Source of the DNA: Paracoccaceae bacterium
GTDB taxonomy: Bacteria > Pseudomonadota > Alphaproteobacteria > Rhodobacterales > Rhodobacteraceae
DNA length: 64,000 bases
Reading direction: 5' to 3'
Assembly: GCA_020622085.1 (NCBI GenBank)
Contig: JAHRYM010000001.1
Location: 1,511,293-1,575,292 of the forward strand
The notes under the pieces were generated by a model. That model searched no databases and was not told the origin of the DNA. It worked only from the letters and a program-made list of their open reading frames with translations. Both the position numbers and the translations under genes were made by a program. This document shows, piece after piece, positions 1 to 9,171 of this stretch (positions are counted from its first letter, which is position 1; every line of letters begins with the position of its first letter).

Positions 1-1
1 G

Positions 2-913
2 CGCGGCATGGGGCTGATCTATGACGGCACGCTCGAGCCGCCCAAGGGCAAGCTGCCCGAGGACTGGGAGGAACGCGAACAGACGCTGTTCCGGTCAACC
101 GCCTTTGGCGACGACGTGGACCGCCCGGTGCAGAAGTCGGACGGAAGCTGGACCTATTTCGCACCCGACATCGCCTATCACTGGGACAAGATCAGCCGGG
201 GCTTCGATCAGTTGATCGACGTTCTTGGTGCCGATCATGGCGGCTATGTCAAGCGGCTGAAGGCCGTCGTTTCGGCGCTGTCGAACGGCAAGGTGCCGCT
301 CGATGTCAAGCTGATCCAGCTGGTCAAGCTGTTCAAGAACGGCGAGCCCTTCAAGATGTCGAAGCGTGCCGGCACCTTCGTCACGCTGCGCGACGTGGTG
401 GAACAGGCGGGTCCGGATGTGACGCGCTTTGTCATGCTGACCCGCAAGAACGACGCCGCGCTGGATTTCGACTTCGACAAGGTGCTGGAACAGTCGAAGG
501 ACAACCCGGTGTTCTACGTCCAGTATGCCCATGCGCGGCTTTGTTCGGTGCTGCGCAAGGCGCACGAGGCGGGGATCGCGGTCGCCGACAATGATCTGGC
601 GGTGGCGGACCTGTCGGGGCTGACGCATCCGGCCGAACAGGAACTGGCGCGAAAAATCGCAGAATGGCCGCGTCTGATCGAGATTGCGGCGCGCAACAAC
701 GAACCGCATCGGCTGGCCTTCTACCTTTACGAACTGGCCTCGGTCTTCCACGGCCTGTGGAACCGCGGCAACGAAGACCCGGGCCTGCGCTTCCTGCAGG
801 AAGACAATCCGGCAACGAGCCAGACGAAAATCGCCTTGGCAAGGGCCGCAGGCGTTGTCATTTCTGCAGGTCTTGGTATCCTTGGTGTCGATCCGGCGGA
901 AGAAATGCGCTGA
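2..913 (+). CDS. argS: Arginyl-tRNA synthetase, C-terminal part (5' end outside window)
   Basis: Class I aminoacyl-tRNA synthetase that charges tRNA-Arg with arginine in the cytoplasm. The open frame runs in from the left edge, so only about the last 303 residues are present; the full family is near 570-590. The KMSK loop that helps ATP binding is seen at bases 353-364 ([11 protein letters not shown]). It is followed by the helical anticodon-binding domain, with the typical FYVQYAHAR stretch and an RFLQE-type C-terminal half. It ends 87 bases before the SPOR-domain gene, a common Rhodobacterales arrangement. Nothing is odd apart from the window cut. Confidence 0.95.
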   Translation, partial: RGMGLIYDGTLEPPKGKLPEDWEEREQTLFRSTAFGDDVDRPVQKSDGSWTYFAPDIAYHWDKISRGFDQLIDVLGADHGGYVKRLKAVVSALSNGKVPLDVKLIQLVKLFKNGEPFKMSKRAGTFVTLRDVVEQAGPDVTRFVMLTRKNDAALDFDFDKVLEQSKDNPVFYVQYAHARLCSVLRKAHEAGIAVADNDLAVADLSGLTHPAEQELARKIAEWPRLIEIAARNNEPHRLAFYLYELASVFHGLWNRGNEDPGLRFLQEDNPATSQTKIALARAAGVVISAGLGILGVDPAEEMR

Positions 914-1000
914 CCAACAGGTGCAGGCGTCCGGTGTGACAGGCAAACGGCGAGCAGAACGGGCCAGCCCCTGGGGCCGGGCCTGCGCATGAGGCAGAAC

Positions 1001-2131
1001 ATGGCGGATGTCGATTACGACGACGAGGGCTGGGCCCGTGGTCCGGGTGAAATCCGTGGCACGGAGGGGCGCGGGATTCGCTCGCTTCGGCTGGTGAACG
1101 GTGCCGGGGCGCTGACCTCGCTGGCGCTGGTGCTGGGCCTTGGGGTCTGGGGCTACAAGCTGGCGGTGCGGGATGTGAACGGCGTGCCGGTCATCCGGGC
1201 ACTGGCGGGCCCGGCGCGGATGGCCCCGCTCGACCCGGGTGGCGAACTTGCGGACCATCAGGGCCTTGCGGTGAACGCGATCGCGGCCGAAGGTGCTGCG
1301 GCCAAGCCCGCCGAGCGGCTGGCACTTGCGCCGCGTCCGATCGAACTTGCACCCGAAGACCAGCCGATGGCCGATATCCAGGTGGCGGGCATGGCCGGGC
1401 CCGAGTCCGGCCAGGGGGCAGGAGTGCCGCCGGCCGAGGCCGCCCAGCCGCAGCCCGGAATGGCCGCACCTGTCGCCGATGGCGCCGATACCATGGTCGC
1501 CGATACCATGGTCGCCGATGATCTGGTGGCCGGTGACCTGATCGGGGCCGACCCGGTGGCCGATGCTCTGGCCGGGAACATCCCCCAGTCCATTGCCATT
1601 CCTGCCGATATTCCGGGCGTTGCGCGGTCGATCCGGCCGCAGGGCCGGCCCGCGATGCTGGCGCTGGCGCCCGAGGGGTCCAGCGACCCCATCGCCGAAG
1701 CCGCCGCCGCCGCGGTCGCCGCCGCGCTGAGTGGCAAGACGTCAGATACGGCCATCGGTGCCATCGGAACCTCTGCAGCCCTGCCGACTTCGATCGAGCC
1801 GACATCGGCCCGCACGGATGCAGCGACAACATCCGACACGGGCGACGGAGGCGGGCTGGCCGGCGATGCTGTCCCGGCCGGGACGCGTCTTGCGCAGCTT
1901 GGCGCCTTCCAGACCGCCGATGAGGCACGCTCGGAGTGGGACAAGACCATGGCCGCGCTGGGACCGCTGATGCAGGGCAAGAAGCGGGTGATCGAGACCG
2001 CGCAAAGCGGCGGGCGCACCTTCTACCGGCTGCGGGTCCAGGGCTTTGCCGATCTGGCCGATGCCCGTCGCTTCTGCGCGGCGCTGAAGGCCGAGGGGCG
2101 AATGTGCACGCCTGCGCAGGCGCAGGGCTGA
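1001..2131 (+). CDS. SPOR domain-containing membrane protein
   Basis: A 376-residue protein with a short acidic cytoplasmic N-terminus, one transmembrane segment near residues 30-52 (ALTSLALVLGLGVWGYKLAV), a long Ala/Pro/Asp-rich periplasmic linker, and a C-terminal SPOR domain (about 295-375, starting RLAQLGAFQTADEA). SPOR domains bind denuded septal peptidoglycan, so a role at the division septum is likely. An in-frame ATG lies at 989, but GAGG at 991-994 is well placed for the ATG at 1001, which I chose. The linker holds a perfect 15-bp tandem duplication (1486-1515). The gene sits between argS and nagZ, probably in one operon with nagZ-scpA-scpB. Confidence 0.85.
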   Translation: MADVDYDDEGWARGPGEIRGTEGRGIRSLRLVNGAGALTSLALVLGLGVWGYKLAVRDVNGVPVIRALAGPARMAPLDPGGELADHQGLAVNAIAAEGAAAKPAERLALAPRPIELAPEDQPMADIQVAGMAGPESGQGAGVPPAEAAQPQPGMAAPVADGADTMVADTMVADDLVAGDLIGADPVADALAGNIPQSIAIPADIPGVARSIRPQGRPAMLALAPEGSSDPIAEAAAAAVAAALSGKTSDTAIGAIGTSAALPTSIEPTSARTDAATTSDTGDGGGLAGDAVPAGTRLAQLGAFQTADEARSEWDKTMAALGPLMQGKKRVIETAQSGGRTFYRLRVQGFADLADARRFCAALKAEGRMCTPAQAQG

Positions 2132-2143
2132 CCCGCGTCCGGC

Positions 2144-3151
2144 ATGACCCCATCGGCGACGATCCTTGGCTGCGAAGGCCCGGTGCTCCTGGCGTCCGAG
2201 GCGGCGTTCTTCCGCGAGGCCGACCCCTGGGGATTCATCCTCTTTGCCCGCAATGTCGAGACCCCGGACCAGCTTCGCCGTCTGACCGATGATCTGCGCG
2301 ACGCGGTGGGCCGCGAGGCGTTGATCACCGTCGATCAGGAAGGCGGGCGCGTCCAGCGCCTGCGCGCGCCGCACTGGCGCGAGTGGCTGCCGCCGCTTGA
2401 CCAGATGGACCGCGTTGCACCCGTCAGCCGGGAACGCAGCATCTGGCTGCGTTATCGCCTGATTGCCGAGGAGCTCAAGGCCGTCGGGATCGACTCGAAT
2501 TGTGCGCCATCTGGCGACATTGCGGTTGATGAAACGCATCCGTTTCTGAAAAACCGCTGTTTCGGCGGGGATGTGCAGACCGTCGTCGCTGCTGCCCGCG
2601 CCTCGGCCGATGGTCTGCTGGCCGGGGGCGTCCTGCCGATCCTCAAGCACATTCCCGGCCACGGCCGGGCCACGCTGGACAGCCACATCGACCTGCCGCG
2701 CACCGATGCCGCCCCTGACACCCTGCGCCAGACCGATTTCGCCGCCTTCCGCGCGCTTGCCGACCTGCCCATCGGCATGACCGCCCATATCGTCTTTCCC
2801 GCCTTCGACGACCGCCCGAGCACCCAGTCGCCGAAGATGATCGACCTGATCCGGCGCGACATCGGGTTCGATGGCCTTCTGGTGACGGATGACCTGTCGA
2901 TGGAGGCGCTTTCGGGTGATCTGGGGACACGCGCCGCGCGCTCGATCGCGGCGGGCTGCGATATCGCGCTTTACTGCAAGGGCATCCCCGCCGAGGCCGA
3001 AGCGGTTGTTGCGGCAGCCGGTGCGATGACAGCTTCTGCACTGGCGCGGGCCAATGCCGCCCTTGCCCGGCGTCAGGCCCCGGAACCGATTGACACCGCC
3101 CTTCTGGAGGCCGAACTTGAGGTTCTCTTGCAGGGGCGGGGGCATGTCTGA
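2144..3151 (+). CDS. nagZ: Beta-N-acetylhexosaminidase (glycoside hydrolase family 3)
   Basis: A 335-residue cytoplasmic GH3 enzyme that removes GlcNAc from anhydro-muropeptides during peptidoglycan recycling. Seen: the DQEGGRVQRLR stretch near residue 64, the catalytic His-loop KHIPGHG (168-174) with DSH (179-181), and the nucleophile motif TDDLSM (248-253). The length matches single-domain NagZ, and there is no signal peptide. It starts 12 bases after the SPOR gene and overlaps scpA by 8 bases, which suggests translational coupling. The link between a septal peptidoglycan-binding protein and a recycling enzyme is plausible but inferred. Confidence 0.93.
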   Translation: MTPSATILGCEGPVLLASEAAFFREADPWGFILFARNVETPDQLRRLTDDLRDAVGREALITVDQEGGRVQRLRAPHWREWLPPLDQMDRVAPVSRERSIWLRYRLIAEELKAVGIDSNCAPSGDIAVDETHPFLKNRCFGGDVQTVVAAARASADGLLAGGVLPILKHIPGHGRATLDSHIDLPRTDAAPDTLRQTDFAAFRALADLPIGMTAHIVFPAFDDRPSTQSPKMIDLIRRDIGFDGLLVTDDLSMEALSGDLGTRAARSIAAGCDIALYCKGIPAEAEAVVAAAGAMTASALARANAALARRQAPEPIDTALLEAELEVLLQGRGHV

Positions 3152-3920
3152 GGCCGAACAGTCGAGCGCCGTCGAGGAACGGCTTGCCGCCGAGGCGCTG
3201 ATCGTCGATGTCGATGGCTACGAGGGGCCTCTTGACCTGCTCTTGATGCTGTCGCGGACGCAAAAGGTCGACCTGCGACGGATTTCCATCCTGCATCTGG
3301 CCGAACAATACCTGGCGTTCATCAACCGTGCCGAGACGCTGCGGATCGAACTTGCTGCCGATTATCTGGTGATGGCGGCCTGGCTGGCCTTCCTGAAGTC
3401 GCGCCTGCTGCTGCCGCCCGACCCGACCGAGGAAGGCCCCTCGGGCGAAGAGATGGCGGCGCACTTGGCATGGCAGCTTGAACGCCTGCAAGCCATGCGA
3501 GAGGCGGCGGCCCGGCTGATGGCGCGCGACCAGAAGGGCCGCGACTTCTTCCAGCGCGGCCAGCCCGAAGATGTGATGCGGGTGCGCAAGATCACCTGGG
3601 GGGCGACGCTGCTGGACCTGATGCAGGCCTATGCGCGGATCCGCACCCATGACAGCTTCCGCCCCTTCGTCCTGGACCGCGACCACGTCTTCACCATGGA
3701 ACAGGCGCTTGAACGGATGCGCGGATTGATCGGTTACGCGGGTGACTGGACCGACCTTTCCACCTATCTGCCGGAAGGCTGGGGCGCCGATCCGTCCCGG
3801 CGCCGTTCGGCTACGGCGGCGACCTTTGCGGCAACGCTTGAACTCGCCAAACAGGGGCAGATCGAGTTAAGACAGTCCGGAACCTTCGCCCCCATCGCCA
3901 TCCGCCGCAAGCCGCAATGA
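3144..3920 (+). CDS. scpA: Segregation and condensation protein A
   Basis: Kleisin subunit (258 residues) of the Smc-ScpAB condensin complex, which bridges the Smc heads and compacts the chromosome. The N-terminal domain shows the ScpA signature GYEGPLDLLLMLSRTQKVDL followed by ISILHLAEQYL, and the C-terminal part is a winged-helix domain. The frame is open further upstream, but the ATG at 3144 overlaps the nagZ stop by 8 bases and gives the standard ScpA N-terminus. scpB follows after 10 bases, the expected partner. Confidence 0.95.
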   Translation: MSEAEQSSAVEERLAAEALIVDVDGYEGPLDLLLMLSRTQKVDLRRISILHLAEQYLAFINRAETLRIELAADYLVMAAWLAFLKSRLLLPPDPTEEGPSGEEMAAHLAWQLERLQAMREAAARLMARDQKGRDFFQRGQPEDVMRVRKITWGATLLDLMQAYARIRTHDSFRPFVLDRDHVFTMEQALERMRGLIGYAGDWTDLSTYLPEGWGADPSRRRSATAATFAATLELAKQGQIELRQSGTFAPIAIRRKPQ

Positions 3921-3930
3921 GTTTCGTCCC

Positions 3931-4575
3931 ATGAGTGCCGATCCCGAAGAAAAAAGCCTGTTCGAGGCGCCGCCGATCGCGGAACAGGAACGCATGATCG
4001 AGGCGATGCTCTTTGCCTCCACCGAACCGGTCACGGTGGCCGAGCTTTCGGCCCGGATGCCGCATGGATCGGACGCCGCCGAGGCGCTGGCCTACCTTCG
4101 CCGGCGCTACGAGGGGCGGGGGGTGCGGCTGGTTCGCATCGGCGATGCCTGGGCCTTTCGCACGGCGCCCGACCTGAATTTCCTCATGCAGAAGGAAACC
4201 GTGGAAAGCCGCAAGCTCAGTCGTGCCGCGATCGAGACGCTGGCGATCATCGCCTACCACCAGCCGGTGACGCGGGCCGAGATCGAGGAGATCCGCGGCG
4301 TTGCAGTGTCGCGCGGCACGGTGGACCAGCTTCTGGAAATGGAATGGATCCGCTTCGGGCGGCGGCGAATGACGCCGGGGCGACCCGTGACCTTTGTCGT
4401 GACCGAGGCCTTCCTGGACCACTTCGGGCTGGAATCGGCGCGCGACCTGCCGGGGCTGAAGGAACTGCGCGCGGCCGGCCTGCTAGACAACCGTCCGCTT
4501 CCCGGCTCGCTTGCCCTGCCGGGCGAGGAAGACGACGAACCCGTGACCGGGCAAACCGAACTGTTCGAGGACTGA
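3931..4575 (+). CDS. scpB: Segregation and condensation protein B
   Basis: A 214-residue tandem winged-helix protein that dimerises on ScpA in the Smc condensin. Characteristic stretches are IEAMLFASTEPVTVAEL near the N-terminus and LAIIAYHQPVTRAEIEEIRG in the second winged helix. Length is normal for the family. The acidic C-terminal tail (EEDDEPVTGQTELFED) is common in alphaproteobacterial homologues. It is co-oriented with scpA and followed after 3 bases by a small basic protein gene. Confidence 0.95.
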   Translation: MSADPEEKSLFEAPPIAEQERMIEAMLFASTEPVTVAELSARMPHGSDAAEALAYLRRRYEGRGVRLVRIGDAWAFRTAPDLNFLMQKETVESRKLSRAAIETLAIIAYHQPVTRAEIEEIRGVAVSRGTVDQLLEMEWIRFGRRRMTPGRPVTFVVTEAFLDHFGLESARDLPGLKELRAAGLLDNRPLPGSLALPGEEDDEPVTGQTELFED

Positions 4576-4578
4576 GAC

Positions 4579-4773
4579 ATGCACCTGAAAGACCTGCTGG
4601 CCCCGGTATTGCGGCTACTTGGTCGTGCCGCGATGGACACGGCCCGCAAGGGGGCCAAGGATCTGGCCGGGCCAGAGCCGAAGCACCGCGCCGGGCAATC
4701 CCGGACGAATGCGGGCCGCGCGGCCATCAAGAAGGCGCGCCAGGCGGCACGGATCACCCGGCGGAGGGGTTAG
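4579..4773 (+). CDS. Small basic protein downstream of scpB, unknown function
   Basis: A 64-residue, strongly basic peptide (many Lys and Arg; C-terminus ARQAARITRRRG) with a short hydrophobic N-terminal stretch (LLAPVLRLLGRAAM). The start codon is 3 bases past the scpB stop, so it is probably the last gene of the operon. I do not recognise a family. Its last 20 bases overlap the 3' end of a convergent minus-strand remnant (4754-4909). The composition would fit nucleic-acid or membrane association, but that is speculation. Confidence 0.55.
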   Translation: MHLKDLLAPVLRLLGRAAMDTARKGAKDLAGPEPKHRAGQSRTNAGRAAIKKARQAARITRRRG

Positions 4774-4909
4774 CCCGCGGGTTCAGCCTTTTTCGGAATG
4801 CGCCCGCCAGCGCATCGACCGCGCTCGCCTCGGGGATGGCGGACCAAATCCCGATCTGCTGCTCGCCCGCATTCAGCCGCGCGCGGAAGCGGTTCTTCGG
4901 CAGGTCCAT
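4754..4909 (-). pseudogene. N-terminal remnant of an HpcH/HpaI-type aldolase
   Basis: A 51-codon frame whose ATG overlaps the aroQ stop (TGATG). Its first residues, [20 protein letters not shown] then IWSAIPEASAVDALAG, look like the start of class II HpcH/HpaI aldolases (2-keto-3-deoxy acid aldolases of about 250 residues). The rest of the barrel is missing: after roughly 37 residues the frame goes to AFRKRLNPRANPSAG and stops. I read it as an aldolase gene that lost most of its body by deletion, once co-transcribed with aroQ. It could also be a genuine short peptide. The assignment rests only on remembered family N-termini. Confidence 0.5.
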
Positions 4910-5358
4910 CAGGGCGCCTTCTTCTGACGGGCCAGATGTGCCACCCGTTCGACCGCGAAGCCGTAGCCCTGAATGCCCGCGCCCGCGATCACCGCATCGG
5001 CGCGGCCCGAGACGAAGGAATGGTGCCGGAACGCCTCGCGTTTGTGGACGTTCGAGACATGCACCTCGACCACCGGCCCTTCATAGGCATTCAGCGCATC
5101 GAGGATCGCCACCGACGTATGGGTGAAGGCGGCCGGGTTGATGACGATGCCCACTGTGGCCCCCCGCGCCGCATGGATCCAGTCGATCAGTTCGTATTCC
5201 CGGTTCGACTGGTGGAACCGCGTCTTGAACCCTTCTGCCGCGGCCTTGCGGGTGCATAGTGCCTCGACATCGGCGAGCGTTTCGGCGCCGTAAAGGTGCG
5301 GCTCTCGTTGGCCAAGCAGGTTCAGGTTCGGTCCGTTCAGGACAAGGATCGTCGGCAT
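4909..5358 (-). CDS. aroQ: 3-dehydroquinate dehydratase, type II
   Basis: A 149-residue enzyme converting 3-dehydroquinate to 3-dehydroshikimate in the shikimate pathway; type II enzymes form dodecamers. Motifs: [13 protein letters not shown] at the N-terminus with the catalytic Tyr23 in [20 protein letters not shown], and the general-acid His100 in [11 protein letters not shown]. The frame extends 34 codons upstream, but the ATG at 5358 gives the canonical N-terminus and has GGAGG about 7 bases upstream. Its stop overlaps the start of the broken aldolase frame. Confidence 0.95.
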   Translation of the reverse strand: MPTILVLNGPNLNLLGQREPHLYGAETLADVEALCTRKAAAEGFKTRFHQSNREYELIDWIHAARGATVGIVINPAAFTHTSVAILDALNAYEGPVVEVHVSNVHKREAFRHHSFVSGRADAVIAGAGIQGYGFAVERVAHLARQKKAP

Positions 5359-5567
5359 GGGGCCTCCGGCAGATTGCATCGCGTGCGGATCATCGGCAGA
5401 AAGGCCGTTCATCGCAAGCGGTGCGCATACCGGGGCGCCGCATTTCCGGGCGGGTGTCATGCGCGGGCCGCAGCCGGAGGGGGCGGGCGGCCTGCGGTTT
5501 GGCTTGACAAGCCGCGCGCCCCGACCGACGAACCGGGAAACCGCTTTTCAGCCCCCGGAGCCTTCCC

Positions 5568-6596
5568 ATGCAGATCGGCAACCGCATCATCGCCCACGAC
5601 CAACCGCCTCTGGTGATCGCCGAGATCGGCATCAACCATGGCGGCAGCCTTGCCGTGGCGAAGGAAATGGTCCGGCTGGCGGCGGCCTCGGGTTGCGAAT
5701 GCATCAAGCATCAGACGCATTTCCTCGACGACGAGATGACGGACGAGGCGAAGTCGATCTTCCCGCCCAATGCCGATGTCTCGATCTGGGAGGTGATGGC
5801 GCGCTGCGCGCTGTCGGCAGAGGACGAGGTGGCGCTGAAGGACTATACCGAAAACCTTGGGCTGATCTATCTTTCGACGCCGTTTTCCCGCAAGGCCGCG
5901 GATTTCCTGAATGAGATCGGCGTTCCGGCCTTCAAGATCGGCTCGGGCGAGGCCGACAACCTGCCGCTGATCCGCCACATCGCCCGGATGGGCAAACCCG
6001 TGATCCTGTCGACGGGGATGCAGACGATTGAAACGATCCGCGCCAGCGTCGCCATTCTGGATCAGGCGGGCATCGACTACGCCCTTCTGGAATGCACGAA
6101 CCTTTACCCGAGCCCGCCCGAGATCGTCAGCCTGCAAGGCGTGACCGACCTCCGCCAGGCCTTCCCGCGCGCCGTTGTCGGCTTTTCCGACCATTCCATC
6201 GGTCCGGAAATGGCGCTTGCCTCGGTGGCGCTTGGCGCCTGCATCCTTGAACGGCATTACACCGACAGCCGCTACCGGATCGGCCCGGACATCATCAACT
6301 CGATGGACCCGGCGGAACTGCGCTTCCTCATCGACCGCTCGCGCGAGATCCATACCGCGCTGATGAACCCCAAACGCCGGACCGAGGCCGAAGAGCCCGT
6401 CTACCGCTTCGCCCGCGCCAGCGTGGTGGCCGACCGCGACCTGGCCCTGGGCCATGTCATCACCGAAGCCGACATCTGGGCGCGCCGCCCCGGATCGGGC
6501 GAGATCGCGGGCTATGATTTTGACAAGGTGGTGGGGAAAAGGCTGAACCGGGCGGTGACGCGGAACACGCAGCTGAAGTGGGGGGATCTTGAATGA
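5568..6596 (+). CDS. neuB: N-acetylneuraminate synthase family protein (NeuB/LegI type)
   Basis: A 342-residue nonulosonic acid synthase that condenses an N-acetyl-hexosamine with phosphoenolpyruvate. The TIM-barrel part shows IAEIGINHGGSL, CIKHQT, STPFS, FKIGSGE, TGMQTIE and GFSDHS. The C-terminal SAF (antifreeze-like) domain starts about residue 280 (ARASVVADRDLALGHVITEA). Whether the product is Neu5Ac, legionaminate or another sugar cannot be read here; no amination genes (legB/legC, pseB/pseC) are nearby. It has a GGAG site before the ATG and overlaps the next glycosyltransferase (ATGA). Together with the neuC-type gene at 10225 and the CMP-sugar synthetase at 14775 it defines a nonulosonate locus. 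Confidence 0.88.
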   Translation: MQIGNRIIAHDQPPLVIAEIGINHGGSLAVAKEMVRLAAASGCECIKHQTHFLDDEMTDEAKSIFPPNADVSIWEVMARCALSAEDEVALKDYTENLGLIYLSTPFSRKAADFLNEIGVPAFKIGSGEADNLPLIRHIARMGKPVILSTGMQTIETIRASVAILDQAGIDYALLECTNLYPSPPEIVSLQGVTDLRQAFPRAVVGFSDHSIGPEMALASVALGACILERHYTDSRYRIGPDIINSMDPAELRFLIDRSREIHTALMNPKRRTEAEEPVYRFARASVVADRDLALGHVITEADIWARRPGSGEIAGYDFDKVVGKRLNRAVTRNTQLKWGDLE

Positions 6597-7372
6597 CGCT
6601 TACCCGCGCCGACATGGGCACATGGCTCATCAACCTGCCAAGGGCCGTCGAGCGCCGCCAGACGATGGAGGCGCGGCTGGCTGCGATGGGGCTGCCCCAT
6701 ACCCTGTCCGAAGGGGTGGATGGCAAGGCGCGCGCGACGGAGCTGCTGAAGACGGTCGACGTGGCCCTGTTCGAGCGCAATCACGGGCGCCGGATGCTGC
6801 CGGGCGATCTGGGGTGCTATCATGCCCATCTGGAAGCCTGGCGGGCGTTCCTGCAAAGCGGCAAGCCGGTGGCACTGATCCTTGAAGACGACGTGGTGTT
6901 CCACGACGATTTTCTTGCGGCGGTCGACCTTGCGCTGAAGGCCGATGCGCATTGGGACATGCTGAAGCTGAACAAGGTCAGGGCCAAGTTGCCGGTCTGC
7001 CAGGGGCGGATCGGCCCCTATGTCCTGAACGCCTATGCCGGGCCGGCAACGGGTCTTGGCGCCTATCTCATCAAGCGGGAAACGGCGGAACGGCTGCTGC
7101 CGCGCCTGCTGCCGATCACCTGCATGATCGACTACGAGATACCGCGCTTCTTCGCCCATGACTTCCGCCTGTTCGGGCTGGAGCCGTTCCCCAGCCATCA
7201 GGATGACGGCAAGGTGAGCATGATCACCGGCGTCAATCTGGGCGACATCGAGAAGTTCAGGTGGTATCGCCGTCTGCCCTATTACCGGAAGAAGGCCGCA
7301 AACTATTTCCGCCGCATCTGGTGGCTGGCCCGGAAGGGATACCTGTTCCCCCGGTGCCAGCGGCACCTCTGA
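6593..7372 (+). CDS. Glycosyltransferase family 25 (LPS-type)
   Basis: A 259-residue protein with the GT25 layout: an N-terminal WLINLPRAVERRQTMEARL strand, DLGCYHAHLEAWR, the metal-binding LILEDDVVF near residue 100, and GLGAYLIKRETAERLL. GT25 enzymes usually add galactose or another hexose to lipooligosaccharide. The basic, aromatic C-terminus (FRRIWWLARKGY) suggests membrane association. Its start overlaps the neuB stop, so the two are translationally coupled and it probably helps build the glycan that carries the nonulosonic acid. Donor and acceptor are unknown. Confidence 0.8.
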   Translation: MTLTRADMGTWLINLPRAVERRQTMEARLAAMGLPHTLSEGVDGKARATELLKTVDVALFERNHGRRMLPGDLGCYHAHLEAWRAFLQSGKPVALILEDDVVFHDDFLAAVDLALKADAHWDMLKLNKVRAKLPVCQGRIGPYVLNAYAGPATGLGAYLIKRETAERLLPRLLPITCMIDYEIPRFFAHDFRLFGLEPFPSHQDDGKVSMITGVNLGDIEKFRWYRRLPYYRKKAANYFRRIWWLARKGYLFPRCQRHL

Positions 7373-7381
7373 CCGGTTGCG

Positions 7382-8263
7382 TCAGCGGCGCCGCTGTGCC
7401 GACAGCGACTTGACGCCAAGAAAGACAAAGCCGGCCAAGGCCAGCCACACCGGCCGTTCATCGCGCAGCATTGCAAGGGCCGGGCGGGTGGCCGCGGCTT
7501 TCGCCGCCCGGCGCAGGTAGCGGGCCAGCAGGAACCAGCGCGCGCCGCGCAGGTGCGCAAGTGCCGGCCAGTTGCGCAGATAGGTGCGCCGGTAGCAGGC
7601 GGCACCTGCTGGCGTGTTGCTTGTGGATGTCAGTTGCCCGGCCTCCGCCCCGCTTGTGCGGGCACGGGAAACCACGGTGCCCGGCATGCCGCTGCGATAG
7701 GCCCTTCGTCCAGTGGCAACCAGCCGGCAACACAGATCGGTGTCTTCGTCGACCACCTGTTCGGGATCAAGCCCGCCGGCGCCAAGATAGGCCGCGCGGT
7801 GGATCCAGAAGCCCGCGCTTGTCGCGGCAAGGCGCTTTCGCAGCTGCGTATCCTTGCCCAACAGCCCCGATTTACCGGCCGGGGGAAAGACGGGTGTTGC
7901 ATCACCGATGCGCAGGGCCACAGGTGCAAAACCGTAATCCGCCCCTTGCGCGGCTGAGGCGATGATCCGGCCGCAGTAATCCGGCAGGATTTCGTCATCG
8001 TCGTCCAGAAAGAACACCAGCTCGTGCCGGGCCGCCGCCACGCCATGGTTGCGCGCGCCGGAAGCGCCGCGCGGACCCTGATTGCGGATCACCCGCAGGC
8101 GTGGATCGCCCACACCGTCCAGCGCCTCAGCGGCAGGCGGGGATGAGGCATCGTCGACCACCAGCACCTCGCCGCCCTGCGGACAGGCGGCCAGGGCCGA
8201 TGCGACCGCCCGGCGCAGCAGGGTCGGCCGGTCATGGGTGGGGATGAGGATAGTGCAGGACAT
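7382..8263 (-). CDS. Glycosyltransferase family 2
   Basis: A 293-residue GT-A fold enzyme. The N-terminus SCTILIPTHDRPTLLRRAVA, nucleotide-binding EVLVVDDAS and the metal-binding FFLDDDDEILPDYC are plain. The Cys/Arg-rich C-terminal third ends in a hydrophobic LALAGFVFLGVKSL stretch that may bind the membrane. It is convergent with the preceding GT25 gene (9-base gap) and downstream of the GT8-like gene on the same strand. Sugar and acceptor cannot be told from sequence. Confidence 0.8.
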   Translation of the reverse strand: MSCTILIPTHDRPTLLRRAVASALAACPQGGEVLVVDDASSPPAAEALDGVGDPRLRVIRNQGPRGASGARNHGVAAARHELVFFLDDDDEILPDYCGRIIASAAQGADYGFAPVALRIGDATPVFPPAGKSGLLGKDTQLRKRLAATSAGFWIHRAAYLGAGGLDPEQVVDEDTDLCCRLVATGRRAYRSGMPGTVVSRARTSGAEAGQLTSTSNTPAGAACYRRTYLRNWPALAHLRGARWFLLARYLRRAAKAAATRPALAMLRDERPVWLALAGFVFLGVKSLSAQRRR

Positions 8264-8286
8264 CGCGTGCCTTGGGATCGGAACGG

Positions 8287-9057
8287 TCAGTTGATCGGGC
8301 CGTTGTTCGCGGCCCAGTAATCGGCGAACCAGCGCACCGGTCCGCGTCCAAGGTGGGGAAACCTGCCCCAGAACCCCTTGCGCAGCAGGTCAAGCGGCCG
8401 GGGCTCGCCGTGAAAGGCAAGGATCTTTGCGGGGGGCGCCGGCGCGTGCACCGGAAGCACAAGGCCCAGAAGCGGCGGCCGGCGCAGGTGGCGCTTGAAG
8501 CTGATGACCCAGCCCGCGGGCCAGCAGGCCATGCTGCTGGCATATGCTGCGACGCAGTTCTGCTCGATGGTGAAACGCGCCACGCAACCGTCCCGGTCAG
8601 CCATGAACCGATCGAGAATCTGGCTTTCCTGCCCCAGATCAAAGGCGATGATTCCTGTGCCGGGTTCAACCGGTCCGTTGCCATGGTTCGGTGCCCAGTT
8701 CGGCCCCGTGTCGATCGTCACGAACGGCGCCGGAAAATCGAAGAACGGTTCCAGCCAGTCGCAGATCATCATGTCAAGGTCGATGAACAGGCAGCGCCCC
8801 GTCAGGCCATAAAGGTCGCGCCGGAAGATGCCCAGCTTGGGCCAGACGCCATCATACCAGTGCCATTCGTCCAGACCGATCTCGGGGATGGGGAAGTGTT
8901 CGATCCCTTCGGCAAGCCCTTCGGGTTCATCGGTCAAGACGACAAAACGGAACGGCCCATCCAGGTTCCGCCGGACGGCCGAATACAGCACATTGACATA
9001 GGCGGCGGGGTAGAGCGGCCCCCACTTCATGCACAGGACGACCCGCTGCCGATCCAA
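8287..9057 (-). CDS. Putative glycosyltransferase (GT8-like fold, DLD motif)
   Basis: A 256-residue protein with an N-terminal VVLCMKWGPLYPAAYVNVLY strand and the likely metal-binding CLFIDLDMMI near residue 95, followed by TIDTGPNW and GTGIIAFDLG. The arrangement resembles GT8-like nucleotide-sugar transferases, but the similarity is structural. I chose the TTG at 9057 because AAGGAGA lies about 10 bases upstream and the protein then starts right before the first beta-strand; an in-frame TTG at 9078 and ATG at 9030 are alternatives. It lies between a GT2 and a GT25 gene on the same strand. Confidence 0.65.
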   Translation of the reverse strand: MDRQRVVLCMKWGPLYPAAYVNVLYSAVRRNLDGPFRFVVLTDEPEGLAEGIEHFPIPEIGLDEWHWYDGVWPKLGIFRRDLYGLTGRCLFIDLDMMICDWLEPFFDFPAPFVTIDTGPNWAPNHGNGPVEPGTGIIAFDLGQESQILDRFMADRDGCVARFTIEQNCVAAYASSMACWPAGWVISFKRHLRRPPLLGLVLPVHAPAPPAKILAFHGEPRPLDLLRKGFWGRFPHLGRGPVRWFADYWAANNGPIN

Positions 9058-9171
9058 TTTCCCAACGTCTCCTTGCAATCGGTTGCGTTTGCCAACCGGT
9101 CAGGCGGCAAGATATGGGCAATATTGCCGGAAGCAAACCGGAAACTCGCCAGTCCGCGTGCCGCCGACCGA

